DNA of 63,528 nucleotides, taken from Phoronis australis (taxonomy: Eukaryota; Phoronida; Phoronidae). The notes under the pieces were generated by a model. That model saw only the letters and a list, made by a program, of their open reading frames with translations. It searched no databases and was not told the origin of the DNA. Positions 1-11,412 of this stretch are shown piece after piece. The DNA is taken from the NCBI GenBank assembly GCA_002633005.1, contig NMRA01001013.1, forward strand, positions 6,858 through 70,385, read 5' to 3'. The position numbers were made by a program, and so were the translations under genes. Position 1 is the stretch's first letter. The number at the start of each line of letters is the position of its first letter.

Positions 1-737
1 CATTTATCCACCTTCACTCTTATCAGGCTTCTATTGTGAGTCAGCATGCGTGAATAATTGGCTGATAAGCCACCTCTGGAACTACTTTGGGCTGAATGGA
101 TGACCAGGCCATAAAATGATAATTAGCCAAGACCAGTTACTATAATGCAACAAAGAACAAGTAATAATGTCTTGCATCACCTAGCCTTGGTGGAAAGCTG
201 TATACTGTATTGGCTCAAACAAACGCTTAGAAAAATTCATTTCACAGGGAGGGGACGCTTATTGTAGTGAGCTTACGGCAGTTGAAACCCGGTTTCCCAA
301 ACAGGTAAAATCGGAAGCTAGGATTCATCAAATTTACGCTCTGTGACGTATTTGTAGCCTATGACAGCCTTTCTACAAAATTGTGGTGTATTGCTATCAA
401 CTTCCGTTGTTAAATTGCGATAATGTTTCAAAAAATTGTGCTCATCACAGGGCGAAAACTTGCCGACTGATGCGTCGCTGAATCGCGATCGTCAATAGGA
501 AAACTTGTACTCTTGAATAAAAATATAGTTTCGACTCAACAAATTACCTGAAATCTTCCTGATGTTTTACAATTTTTAAAGTTCATGTGGAGTCCAGATT
601 AATTGCGATTAAGTCCAAATGTCCGCTACATCGTACTCCACAACACGAGAAAAATCTCTTGATGAACACACATGTTGTTGTCACGTGATGTTTGTTTTGA
701 AGGTCGTCTGCGTATGAGAGTGAGTGAGCGTGCGTGT
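1..737. other. Intergenic, nothing recognised
   Basis: No open frame of useful length, RNA gene or repeat was recognised here. A single n at 738 separates it from the minisatellite region. Confidence 0.5.
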
Positions 738-929
738 NCATGTCACATCAAAAAACCGGCTTAAACGGCGTTAAGAGGTTTTTTCTTCTATAACTCGGAC
801 CATAGGCCTTTAAGGGGCTAAGGGAATCTGAGCGGAGGCCAGCGTAAGCGAGAAATTCTCCACATACCAACAGTGCTTTCCACATCTCAACTATATCTGA
901 CATACCCACGAGTGAACACTGACTCACAC

Positions 930-2060
930 AGGTGTGTCCCATTAACACTGACACACACTCCTGTACCAATTAGATCGGCTAAACCCAACACAGACACAAA
1001 AAGTGACCCAGCACTAACACACATGTCACCACTGACCACACGTGCCCCAACACAGACACGGCGTGATTATACGTGCTCCAACACTCAGTGACAAACGGCA
1101 CACGTGTCACAACATTCGGACATATGCATGTGTCTCAACACTAACATGTGTCCCAACACAGGGGAAGATCCAGGATTTTAAGTTGGGAGGGGGGGGGCGG
1201 GGGCCAGGGCAGAGAATTAGCCAGGATTTTGCCGGTCAGACATTCGCCAAATGAAATCTGGGAAAAAAGTTAGGGAGGCTATAGCCCTCTTGGCCCCAAT
1301 AAAATCCGACTGCAACACACTGAAACGGGCAGTGTCTCAATGACTGACACATGCACACGGCGTGTCCCAACACTTACATACGGCGACAAAAGGCTTTTCC
1401 CAGTTGAATGGCAAACAAACGTGTCCCACCAGTGACGTACACATGTGTCCCAATGACTGACAGATACACACATGTCCAAACAATGAAATACACACCGTTC
1501 CAACACTGACATACAAAAACTTTCCAACACTGACATACAAATACATGTCCCAACACAGACATACAAACCTGTCCCAACACTGACAAAAACACGTGTCAAA
1601 ATACTGGCATACAAACATGTCCCAACCGACTGACATGCCATGGGCGGCGCACCATATAGCGGGTTGGGGGCTATAGCCCCCCACTTTTTCAGTGCTAGGC
1701 TGCACATAGTCTATAGGCAGTGTACCACAGGGGGCTGAGGGGGTTTAGCCCCCACTTTTTCAGTGCTGCGCCGCCCATGCATGCATACACGTGTCCGAGC
1801 ACTGACATACAAACGTGACCCAACACTGATATATACACACGCGTGTCCCAACACTGACACACACGTGTCCCAACACTGACATACAAACATATACCAACAC
1901 TGATATACACGCGTCCGAGCACTGACATACAAACGTGTCCCAACACTATATATACACACGTGTCCGGACACTGACATACACACGTGTCCGGACACTGACA
2001 TACAAACATATAGCAACACTGACATACAAACATGTCCCAACACTGACATACACATCAATG
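930..2060. repeat. Degenerate minisatellite with embedded dispersed repeats
   Basis: Loosely periodic units of about 20-28 bp built on CCCAACACTGACATACAAAC with CACGTGTCC motifs, varying in length and sequence. It is interrupted near 1160-1330 and 1640-1790 by G/C-run-rich dispersed repeats (GGGGGGG tracts, and CACTTTTTCAGTGCT twice). Several 100-140-codon open frames on the minus strand are only translations of this array (VSVGT/CQCWDT-like repeats) and are not genes. Confidence 0.8.
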
Positions 2061-2106
2061 CTGAAATATGGCGGTGGACCACGCACATCACCTAAAGATG
2101 ACATAC

Positions 2107-2354
2107 CGGTACAAACTTGTTCCCACACAATGGTCACACCTAGTCATGAGCTTGGGTCATTCAACCTCACTTCTATCTGTTTATCCAAACAGATAANTAA
2201 CCGCCCACCCCCGATTTTTTGAGTTTGCCAATTTAACCGCCCAGGGCGTTAACCCGAACGATTACGGTACAAACTTGTTCCCACACAATGGTCACACCTA
2301 GTCATGAGCTTGGGTCATTCAACCTCACTTCTATCTGTTTATCCAAACAGATAA
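2107..2354. repeat. Direct duplication of ~87 bp across a single n
   Basis: Bases 2107-2196 recur almost exactly at 2269-2354, with the n at 2197 and about 70 bp of different sequence between. This is the first of several n junctions flanked by sequence already seen. It is most simply unmerged contig ends; a real local duplication is possible. Confidence 0.7.
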
Positions 2355-2380
2355 AATTCAAGTCAAGATGCAAACACAGG

Positions 2381-2386
2381 TTTATT
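2381..2386 (-). promoter_or_regulatory. RHBDD1: Candidate poly(A) signal of RHBDD1
   Basis: AATAAA on the minus strand (TTTATT on plus), about 200 bp past the RHBDD1 stop codon. Position and hexamer fit a polyadenylation signal; the cleavage site is not identified. Confidence 0.45.
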
Positions 2387-2585
2387 CAATTGACTTGCAC
2401 TTGTGCAACACTATTGGTGAATTTTGAGTTGTAATTTGGTTGGAAGCTTGTTTACAAGAAATAAAACATTGATAGGTTGTATCTGAAGTGAATATTTTGG
2501 CTTATGAAAGAAATCCAGAAAAGTACATTCACGTCAAAGTATAGTACGATAATGTTTTAGTGATAGCACAAAAGAATTGCCAGTG

Positions 2586-5500
2586 TCAACTAAATCGCAG
2601 TAGTCTTCTTTGTCTGAGTGATTCCATGTCAGCCTCAAGATTGGGATAAAGATTATTACTTTGCCCGGTTGTTGTTGGCTGAGGCATGCTGAATGTCTCT
2701 GGGTATGGAGCACTTCTCTCTGGATATGGAGCACTTCCCTCAGGATAAGGAGTACTTTCCTCTGGATAAGGAGCACTTGCTTCTGGATATGGAGCACTTC
2801 TCTCTGGATATGGGACACTTCTCTCTGGATATGGAGCACTTCTCTCTGGATATGGGGCACTACTCTCTGGGTACCGTGCACTTATCTCTGGGTATGGAGC
2901 AGTTCTTTCTGGGTACGGGACAGTTCCCTCTGGGTATGGTGCATACCGTGAGTTGGTCGCTGCAAACAAAAAATCCATGCTCCTTACAGCTGTGTGTTAT
3001 TGTAAATGAAAATCACAAATAGAATACAAAAATTGTGGCAGACTAAGTTCAAGTTTCTTTAATTGTGACCAACTGTGCCTTGAACTTGATAAAAAGAAAG
3101 TTACATAAATAAAATTTCACTTGAGTCACGGAACAACATTGAAAACTGGTTTTTGCTAATGTCCACTTAATATTTTATGATTGGGATAAAATAACAGAAG
3201 CACTACCCCCAACCAAAATATGTTGTAGAAGATGCGAGTATAAGTGTATTACCAGAGGTTTGTGCACTGTTGTTCAGTGCCCACTGCATCTGGTCCTCTT
3301 CTGACAAGCCGCCAGTATAGTGCTGGAAGGCGGGGTCTGGTTCATTTGACTGGCGACCTGTACTGCCAGTGTGGTATGTGTAAGAGCGACCACGCCTCCT
3401 GTAGTTAGCTGCAACACATCAGTTATTTAATATAAGACTTATTTCTTATTCAGGACAATATTAACACATTACGTCTCGGTACAAATGTGCCATAAAGTAA
3501 TTTTACCTAGATAGTTTCAAAATGCTTCTAATGAAAGCTATATAAAAACTGGAAGAAAGTTAACAAAGTAATCCACTGAAGAGTCACCACTTAGTGACAA
3601 TGTTAATAAAAACCTTCTGGCACAAAAGTCAATTCCCAGTGTGCTCCCCAATTCAAATCTCATTGCATTCTTTGAAGGTATTGACTCATCATTTAGTTTT
3701 TATAGTCCACAGTTTCTAAAATAGCCAGGAAAGAATGTAGCCATGAACAGACAGTGGTTATCACTGTAGCCATGAACAGACAGTGGTTATCACTGTAGCC
3801 ATGAACAGATAGTGGTTATCACTGTAGCCATGAACAGACAGTGGTTATCACTGTAGCCAAAAACAGACAGTGGTTATCACTGCCACCCATCTCTGCACTG
3901 TAATTCCCAAACAAATGAAGCCTCTCATACAAGTCCAGAGGCTGGGGTAAGAATCTATTGTAATCCCAACCAGTAAAAAGCATACATAGGTGCAAGTTGG
4001 GAAATGCGATGTAGTACCTAATGTATAGGAGTACCAGATTTGAGAACCAGTTAGATGATTGTTATTCAATACAGAAAACTGGTTCTCAAAATGTGGGACA
4101 CCTAAAGGTGACTATTACCCTTTCTCATACAAGTTAGAAAACAGCTTCAGATCAGAAACAAATGCAGGCAAAAATGTAGTAACGTGAAAATTTAGTTTGT
4201 TTTTGTTTCAATAAATCATCTTACTTTGAGAAACAGGCAAAAATACAGCAAACATGTCCATAATGGTTTTCAGAGGTCCTTTTACAAAGGCCAGTCCAAC
4301 TAGAATTCCAGCTAAGTGACCTGAAAAACAGAAACAAACGTAACTATTCGCACAATTATAACTCAGTTCCCTCATGACTACACATTAAAAGCTGCATTTT
4401 GCTTATACTAAGCTGTCAATGTTGAATTCTTAACAGAAGCACTGTGGGGTTTAAAACACAACCACACTCATTTGTTCCTGAGTAATTGCTGAATGAGCCG
4501 TCAACTCAAGTCACAGGCAATCTGTAAGCCATGTTTGAATCCACACGTTTAGGGTTGGTCAATCCCAGTTAACTCTGAAGCGTTTTCTTGAGTCACTGAT
4601 AGTTTTGATGTTCTCGTTGGTTGGAATTAGATTTCTATCATGGTCAGAAACATGATGAGACCAATTTTAAGACATTAAAGGCCAATTTGATTTACATTTT
4701 CAGCCAGCTAAATGGGGTGAATGCAGCTTTAGGTTTTCCATTTCATGCACAGTTTTACCCAATTAAGGATAAATTTACACATAATTGCAATAGCATTCCA
4801 CTTCCACATACCTACGAAGGACGCATTTGGCACAAGAAGCTGAATGAGAACCAATTCCGCCCAAAATATCCACTTGGACGGAACAGGCAGGATGCCCATG
4901 ATATACTGAGTCCCTGCAGGACTGTGGTGTGTCATCAACACCTTTAAAGCAAAGAGCACACCTACAAATGACAAAAGTTCTGCACGTTACCAGAAGTGAA
5001 TGTTCTGATGCTCATAACATTATATTGACATGATGGGCTGACCACAGTTGGCAGGTGGGCAACTCTGGATGGTCATAAAACCTTAAGTCTTTCCATTCGA
5101 TTACTCTTCATTGTACTTTAATCCAACACCGTTAAGATATGAGTAGCCTGAACAATTAAGACATTTGATTTAATTTTTTTCTCTTTTTGTGGATGGAAAC
5201 ATTACCAACAATAATAGCTTGTACAGCGTATAATTTCTGAAGCCCCAGTTCGCTTCACAATCATGTACTTTCACCAGGCCAAAGATGCCAGCAAACTTTT
5301 TAAATTGATCACTTGCTGGTGACTATAAAGCCTCCCACCTGACTCAATCATGCTGACAAATAAAAAGAGTGGAACTGTGCTTATAATTGATCCACACTTT
5401 GCAGGACAATTTGTTAAAAATTTCTATAATTTAGTTATTTGTTCATCAACCTTAAAGTGATATTCATAATATAAAGACAGATAAAATTGGATAGCATTGT

Positions 5501-5966
5501 AACACAATGTATAATCACCTGAAAAGCCCACGGCACAAGAATGAATGTAGTATGTATCCTCAGTAATTTCGTAAAGACCAACATTTAGAGCAACCATCAG
5601 CGCATGTATAGCCACTGTGAAGACTGCTATAAGATATGCAAAGTAGACTGATCCATACTTCTTCTCCAGCGTGCTTCCCTTCCACAGCAGTGACACCATA
5701 TTGTAATAGAGATGCATGTCACCAGCATGGAAGAATGGAGCCAGAACAAGCCTTCTCCAGTCTTCATTGAACCAAACAGTTTCCACACTGATACAAACTC
5801 CATGCACAGACATAAGGGGAAATATAACTCCCATAAATACGGCAACGTTAAAAGCTAAAGTTATTAAAGTCACAGGTGGGATTCTGTGAAACCCAAATCT
5901 CATGACTTCAGCAAATAGCAACAGAGGAGCAATGCCTCCTGGGCCTCTTCCAATTCTTCTAAACAT
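2586..5966 (-). CDS. RHBDD1: Rhomboid-related protein 4 (RHBDL4), ER intramembrane serine protease
   Basis: Coding exons in gene order: 5966-5519, 4961-4812, 4320-4225, 3408-3253, 2959-2586. All joins are GT-AG with matching phases and give about 407 residues; the human protein is about 315. The start is the Met of MFRRIGRG, just inside an exon whose acceptor is at 5968, so a 5' UTR exon lies upstream. The polytopic rhomboid core carries the catalytic Ser in GFSG (residue ~149, split across exons 1 and 2) and the catalytic His in GHLAG (~201). A ubiquitin-interacting motif follows (GGLSEEDQMQWALNNS, ~264-280), and an arginine-rich VCP-binding motif ends the protein (SLRQRRLLRFS). In vertebrates RHBDL4 cleaves unstable membrane proteins for ERAD with VCP/p97. 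Unusual here: twelve 7-residue PYPE repeats (~290-373) between the two motifs. Confidence 0.93.
2699..2950 (-). repeat. RHBDD1: Coding 21-bp minisatellite in RHBDD1 last exon
   Basis: Twelve tandem 21-bp units encode APYPERS-type heptads, varying mainly at positions 1, 6 and 7 (APYPEGT, VPYPERT, ARYPESS, APYPEAS, TPYPEGS). The Pro-Tyr-Pro-Glu core is kept in every unit, which suggests selection on the protein. The segment is a Pro/Tyr-rich, probably disordered linker. Confidence 0.9.
3739..3883. repeat. 29-bp minisatellite, 5 units
   Basis: Five near-identical 29-bp units starting AGCCATGAACAGACAGTGG, in the RHBDD1 intron between exons 3 and 4. Units differ at one to three positions. No coding role seen. 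Confidence 0.9.
4551..4720 (+). repeat. Dispersed repeat, copy 1
   Basis: Shares an approximately 110-150 bp diverged match, same orientation, with 27810-27960. Both begin TTAGGGTTGG(T/C)CAA, pass through GATG(C/T)T..GTTGGTT and run into TCTATCA or CCTATCA. This copy is in an RHBDD1 intron, the other in a phosphatase intron. Family not recognised. Confidence 0.55.
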
Positions 5967-6024
5967 TCCTGAAACATAATAAATGATTAGAAATTTACAA
6001 CCACATTTCAATGAGTGTCTACTT

Positions 6025-7565
6025 AACATGGACAGACCTAAATCCACAGCAAGGTGGCTATTAGATGCCCAAGATTCACCTGCAATACCGAGTTATTAAG
6101 ACTAAATTAAGCGTAATATTTGGTAGTAAACAGTAAAATTTTAACAATTTCACCAACACAAGATATAAGATGGGAACTTTAAAGAAAACCACATTTCAAA
6201 ATTTTTGTTACGCTTCCGCACTGTATGCAGGGTGAGTTTCCCAATTTCGATGATCGGGAACTCGGAAACATCCATGTTGTCATCAGTTTGACAGTGTTAG
6301 CAAGGGGAGAAAGTTGGCAAACCAATGTTTGCATAGTCCATCTCTCTCATTGTCTGCATTCATCTGATAAGCTCACGTAATCCAGCAATTATGTTGTAAA
6401 CAGCATGCCTGTCACTAAAAATACTATTTCCAAAAGACGTTCAACAAATGTCGTGGCATATTGTGTACCAACACAAAGTAACATAATTCATAAAAGACTT
6501 TTTATGAACCTGAAGTAACTACTTGCAGATGATGACAAGGGGAGTTCAACCACAATTTTCAAAGGGAAAATGTTTGTGTAGTTCACTAAATTGTTTTGGT
6601 CACGTTTGTCGTTTGACTATGGGAAACGATTTAGGAAACCCAGATGTTTTGGTTCACTTGGACTTAAAAGGGGACTGTAGTCAAAATAATGTTGCAGTTA
6701 ATCGGTTCTAACATACAAATAAAACTCACATTTGCCTGACTTGCGTGCCAAACAAAAGCCAATTCGTATTCATGGTCAAAACACTGAATTCTGAAAGCGA
6801 TCGCTGATTGGCTGATGTGTCAGTGACGTGAACGGCGGGGTATCGGCTGCTTTGCACATTCATTGCTTATGTCATATTTGAAGAGTTTACATCGTAATTT
6901 ATCATTGTATCAATCGTCCTTATTTTTTNCCTAACATGGACAGACCTAAATGCACAGCAAGGTGGCTATTAGATGCCCAGGATTCACCTGCGATACCGAG
7001 TTATTAAGACTAAATTAAGCGTAATATTTAGTAGTAAACAGTAAAATGTTAACAATTTCATCAACACAAGATATAAGATGGGAACTTTAAAGAAAACCAC
7101 ATTTCAAAATTTTTGTTACGCTCCCGCACCGTATGCGGGATGAGTTTCCCAATTTCGATGATCGGGAACTCGGAAACATCCATGTTGTCATCAGTTTGAC
7201 AGTGTTAGCAAGGGGAGAAAATTGGCAAACCAATGTTTGCATAATCCATCTCTCTCATTGTCTGCATTCATCTGATAGGCTCATGTAATCCAGTAGTTAT
7301 GTTGTAAAAACAGCATGCCTGTCACTAAAAATACTATTTCCAAAAGACGGCAACAAATGTCGTGGCATATTGTGTACCAACACAAAGTAATATAATTCAT
7401 AAAAGACTTTATGAACCTGAAGTAACTACTTCCAGATGATGCCAAGAGGAGTTCAACCACAATTTTCAAAGGGAAAACGTTTGTGTAGTCACTAAATTGT
7501 TTTGGTCACGTTTGACTATGGGAAACGATTTAAGAAACCCAGATGTTTTGGTTCACTTTGACTTA
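6025..7565. repeat. Direct duplication (6025-6665 and 6932-7565) around an n
   Basis: Bases 6025-6665 recur at 6932-7565 with about 95% identity, differing by small indels and substitutions. The n at 6929 lies just before the second copy. No coding exon is included; this is sequence upstream of the first RHBDD1 coding exon. Best read as two alleles placed in tandem. Confidence 0.8.
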
Positions 7566-8050
7566 AGGTGATGAAGTTCGGGCAAATCTCATCATACGCC
7601 CACCCCCACCACGTACCACCCCCAACGGCCAGACATACCAATGTACTAGTACTTACCTCATTAATTCCCAAATGCATGAATGGCCCGGGATCGTTCAAAA
7701 GGCAACCAGTAGCTGCTTAAAAATTTACATCGCCATTTTATGGGCCAACAATACAAAAACCTTTGTTTGGTTTCAACTCAAGACTACAGCGGTTTCTAAA
7801 TTGAGACTAGCCTAGCTGATATCAATCTAGTTTACTGTCTCTAATTTATGTCATTGGAATATTGTAATATAGTAACCCAATATTTTAAAATTTACACTCA
7901 CCAAAGCCGTGTAGACAGTGACCACCGTCTAGCTTGCCAATAGAGATAATGTAGCTCCTATAGGAGCTTCATACGCCGGAAGCATTTCAGCGAATTATGA
8001 CTCTACTGGCCAGCAAGAAACGATGGTCGCTGTCTACCGCCAGTACCAGT

Positions 8051-8098
8051 CCACAGGCGTCCTCTGATCGTTCGATCAGAAGCTGAGGACGCCTGTGG
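8051..8098. repeat. Perfect 14-bp-arm hairpin
   Basis: CCACAGGCGTCCTC at 8051 and its exact reverse complement at 8085-8098 flank a 20-base loop that holds the smaller palindrome TGATCGTTCGATCA. A separate palindrome, AGCTCCTATAGGAGCT, lies nearby at about 7952-7967. Both sit in the gap between RHBDD1 and ANKRD39. Confidence 0.85.
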
Positions 8099-8535
8099 CT
8101 GTGCACCGCCACCGGTCGTGACGCCAGAGCAAGCGCAATACCACAAAACAGGTAACAAAAACAAAGATCAAACGTAAACCTACCGTTCGCTAAATCAAAA
8201 CTACTGTTAATGAGTCAAAACGTTTCATCATGTTTTACTCGTTTAAGTGTGCCGTGAAACCCCGTCGTGCGAAACACACGTCAGCATATCAGTTCAGAAA
8301 ATTTGATTCATCACCGAATCAAAACATGAGGGAAGAAAGTAATAATTTGAACAAATTATCGCTCGATAGTTGTGAACTAAAATAGATATTATTCCTTGTC
8401 ATATTCAGTAGGATAGCTAGGTTTGAACTCCGCAGTAAATTCAAAATTATGATAAATTCGCTTATCCGTTTTTTTTTTACACATAAAAGTGATTTAGATG
8501 TCGAAAACACGTTCATCATTGTTTCATTGCGTTAC

Positions 8536-8590
8536 CTCAAAGGCTCGTAGACTGCTTCTGGCTTCTGCTGTAAACAGAGATGTCTTTGAT
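8536..8590. promoter_or_regulatory. Candidate divergent promoter of RHBDD1 and ANKRD39
   Basis: Two good 5' splice sites face away from each other 55 bp apart: on the minus strand TTTGAG|GTAACG, exon ending at 8536, and on the plus strand TTTGAT|GTAAGT, exon ending at 8590. The first coding exons of both RHBDD1 (acceptor 5968) and ANKRD39 (acceptor 9213) begin with 3' splice sites ahead of their start codons, so each needs an upstream non-coding exon. Overlapping antisense first exons here would supply both. This is inference from splice motifs only. Confidence 0.35.
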
Positions 8591-9231
8591 GTAAGTATAG
8601 CATAGCTGATAGACTATAGTACTATAGTCTAGGAAGTAAGTAAGGAATTAAAACGTTTATTTTAAATCGGTGTGGGTAGATACAACAAAAGAAACATTAG
8701 CACAGCTATACAGAACAACTGTGTAAATCACAGGCACCTTTGATCAGCCCTCAACTACGGTATACACTAAAAGACTAAAGACTTCTGTCACAAGAACTCA
8801 GGCATAGGCCACCGGTAGATAGTCATTTTTAGTATGTGGTAATTAGGCTGAATTCGAGAGCAAGTCAATCACTGGGCAATGCCTGTTATTCTGTGTATTA
8901 CCTAGGACCATTATCAAATATTACTCCCAGGTATGACTCTGTTTCTCATAATGAGGTAAATGAGGGACTACTAATGAGAAAAAATGTTCCCATTTTGTCA
9001 TTTTGTGCATGTGGTTCTGATAAAATTTAGAATTAACCAAAAAACACTTTCTTTCCTTGCTTAAATCTGATTATTTTAAATACTGTTGCACGTAGCCTAT
9101 CCCTTTTGATTACCCCTCAGGTTAATCCTAAAGACATTGTAGGCTGTTCTCTTCAATTGAGACACTGTTCATATAATTGTATCCGAGGCTGAACCCCAAA
9201 CATTGCTTTACAGGTCAGGTGTGGTCTCATT

Positions 9232-11412
9232 ATGAGTCATCAACATGACAGTTGCTGTAGCCATGTAACAGCTCCATCACTGCACCAAACTCTTGACGAA
9301 TTGGACTTTGAACGGGGAATATGGTCAGCTGCTAAGGATGGTGATTTGGAGCGTGTTATGCATTACCTGAAACACAGTGGTGATCCTAATGCCAAAGATT
9401 CTGCAAGATACACGCCATTAGTATGATATATTTTAAACATTTTATTTATCAACACTGAAATGCCAATGTCATGTCATTCTGATCGATAAGTTTTCAGGTG
9501 GTGTGTTATTGGTCTGATTGTCGTCAACTTAGTATGTGAATGATGAAATTGATGATCTAAATTTAGGAAATAGCCATTAATTTCTGCCTGTGTCACTATT
9601 TGTAGAGTGAGTGTGGCCAGGATGTTCATTACTGAGAACATAAAAGAATTACTAGAGAAAATGTTACCGGTAGTATCACTCTCCAACTTTTGGTGGCCAT
9701 GACAGTATTGTTATCAGACATGAAAAGATTTGGTGTAGCCAACTGCTATCTCTTACTATCCTGACTCTATAGTCGATTCATAACCACATATTCATTATAA
9801 TGATTAACAATATTCCTCATTTCAGCTGTATTCCAGTCGAAGTGGTCACCTCAAGGTGTGTGAAGTGTTGTTAGAGCATGGTGCTGACTGTAACTATCAA
9901 ACGCCCTCTGGTGGCTCTACAGCACTACACAGAGCTGCCTACTGTGGACATGACTCTGTTGTCAACTTGTTGATCAACACTGGCGCCAATACACTACTGA
10001 CTGATTCTGATGGCAAGACGGCGCTGCATAAGGCATGTCACTTTGTCATACTACAGGTGTTCTGAATGTCTGTCAGTTTGTACACGTGTCCTCAATGGGT
10101 TTCAGTTTGTGTGTTAGCCTGTGCGCGTGGCTTTAGTGTGTGCCAGTTTGTACATGTGCCCACAATATATATCAGTTTGTATATGTGCCCTCAATGTGTG
10201 TCAGTGTGTACACATACCCTCAGTGTGTGTTAGTTTGTACAGGTGCCCTCAGTGTGTGTCAGTTTGTACACGTGTCCTCAATGTGTGTCAGTGTGTACAC
10301 ATACCCTCAGTGTGTGTTCGTGTGTACATGTGTCCTCAATGTGTGTCAGTATGTAGTCATGCCCTCAAGGTCTGTTAGTTTGTACCTGTGCTTAGAAGTG
10401 ATCAGTTACGAACAGTCAAGCATTTACATGTTTTGATGTCATTGTAGATAACAAAGTGTTTGAAGTGATTTCTCCACACACTGTTTGTCTAATTACCAGG
10501 AAAGTATACCCCTGTTGAACCAACCTTAGTCAACGAAATCTTTCTGTTTTTTGACCATATTACTCTTCCTTCTGTCAATGTAACTTTTAGTTTAGACTAC
10601 TTACTGCTGTAAAACTGATCTTAATTTGTTTCTCAGTCGAGAAGTAGTTTATGAGCTTTCAAAAAGTATCAATATATCATTGTTTGATGCCATGCTTGAC
10701 GCATAAAATGATCCACCACGACAAGCCAACTTTGATGATTTGATGTCCAGGTAAATTCCTGTAATTTTATTCACTGATGTTATAACTTAGTGTATGCTGG
10801 TAGCAAATTTTCTTATAACTGACTACTGTTCATGGCAATAATGAAGAGAAGATACCCACATGGAGACATAATTTACATTTTTTCTTGGATCTGTGATTGG
10901 AACATCCGTCATCGTCAAAGGAGAGAAATCCTACTCAAACAATTGCCACAAAAGCATATGGAAACTCCATCAAATACTACAGAGTACAGGCACAAGAGAT
11001 AAAGTGTACAATTAAATGTTATGATAAACAATTTTGCTTATGTACATGCTTACGTGTAGAGCCTGGTGTCAAGCAATGGCAATCTGTCGGTTTTTCCCAA
11101 GCCCAAAAATTACTTTTGGCCGGGTTTGACTGAGAAGCAATGAGACCAATTTCCTAGTGGTAAGTGATTTAAATCAAGAGTTGGTTTTACACAAGGTGGG
11201 TTTATAGAGACTTTATAAAGATGTGGTGGACGTAAGTCATTTTAACATGAACGAACTGTTTACAGGCTGTTGAAAATAGACAGGAACAATGCATGGTCTT
11301 GTTGATAAAGTCAAGCAAAGAACTACTTGACATACAAGACAACAAAGGACAAAAGCCAAGGGATTTCATTGACAGTCTGTGCCTTCCATTTGATGCTGGA
11401 GCCCTTGGATGA
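9232..11412 (+). CDS. ANKRD39: Ankyrin repeat domain protein 39
   Basis: Coding exons 9232-9420, 9826-10032 and 11266-11412, all phase 0, give 180 residues; human ANKRD39 has 183. The start is the first ATG of an exon with an acceptor at 9213, so a 5' UTR exon is expected upstream. The family signature is seen near the N-terminus: CCSH, then LDELDFERGIWSAAKDGDLERV. Ankyrin repeats follow: YTPL..SSRSGHLKVCEVLLEHGAD, STALHRAAYCGHDSVVNLLINTGA and KTALHKAVENRQEQC. The C-terminus reads DNKGQKPRDFIDSLCLP and ends in LG. Two oddities: the first repeat reads TPLLY where the consensus is TPLHY, and intron 2 appears to start with GC. The cellular role is not established; it is a small ankyrin scaffold. 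Confidence 0.9.
10056..10390. repeat. 30-bp minisatellite in ANKRD39 intron 2
   Basis: About eleven 30-bp units alternating CAGTTTGTACACGTGTCCTC and CAGTGTGTACACATACCCTC types, starting within about 25 bp of the 5' splice site. The period is divisible by three, so long open frames (VSVCT..LNVCQ) appear on the plus strand. These are not genes. Confidence 0.85.

Noticed and set aside
1279-2091. 112- to 142-codon minus frames rich in VSVGT/CQCWDT
   Set aside because: Translations of the degenerate minisatellite, with no domain and no splice or start context.
4621-4947. 108-codon plus-strand frame
   Set aside because: It overlaps RHBDD1 exon 2 antisense; the minus strand there encodes conserved rhomboid sequence with splice sites.
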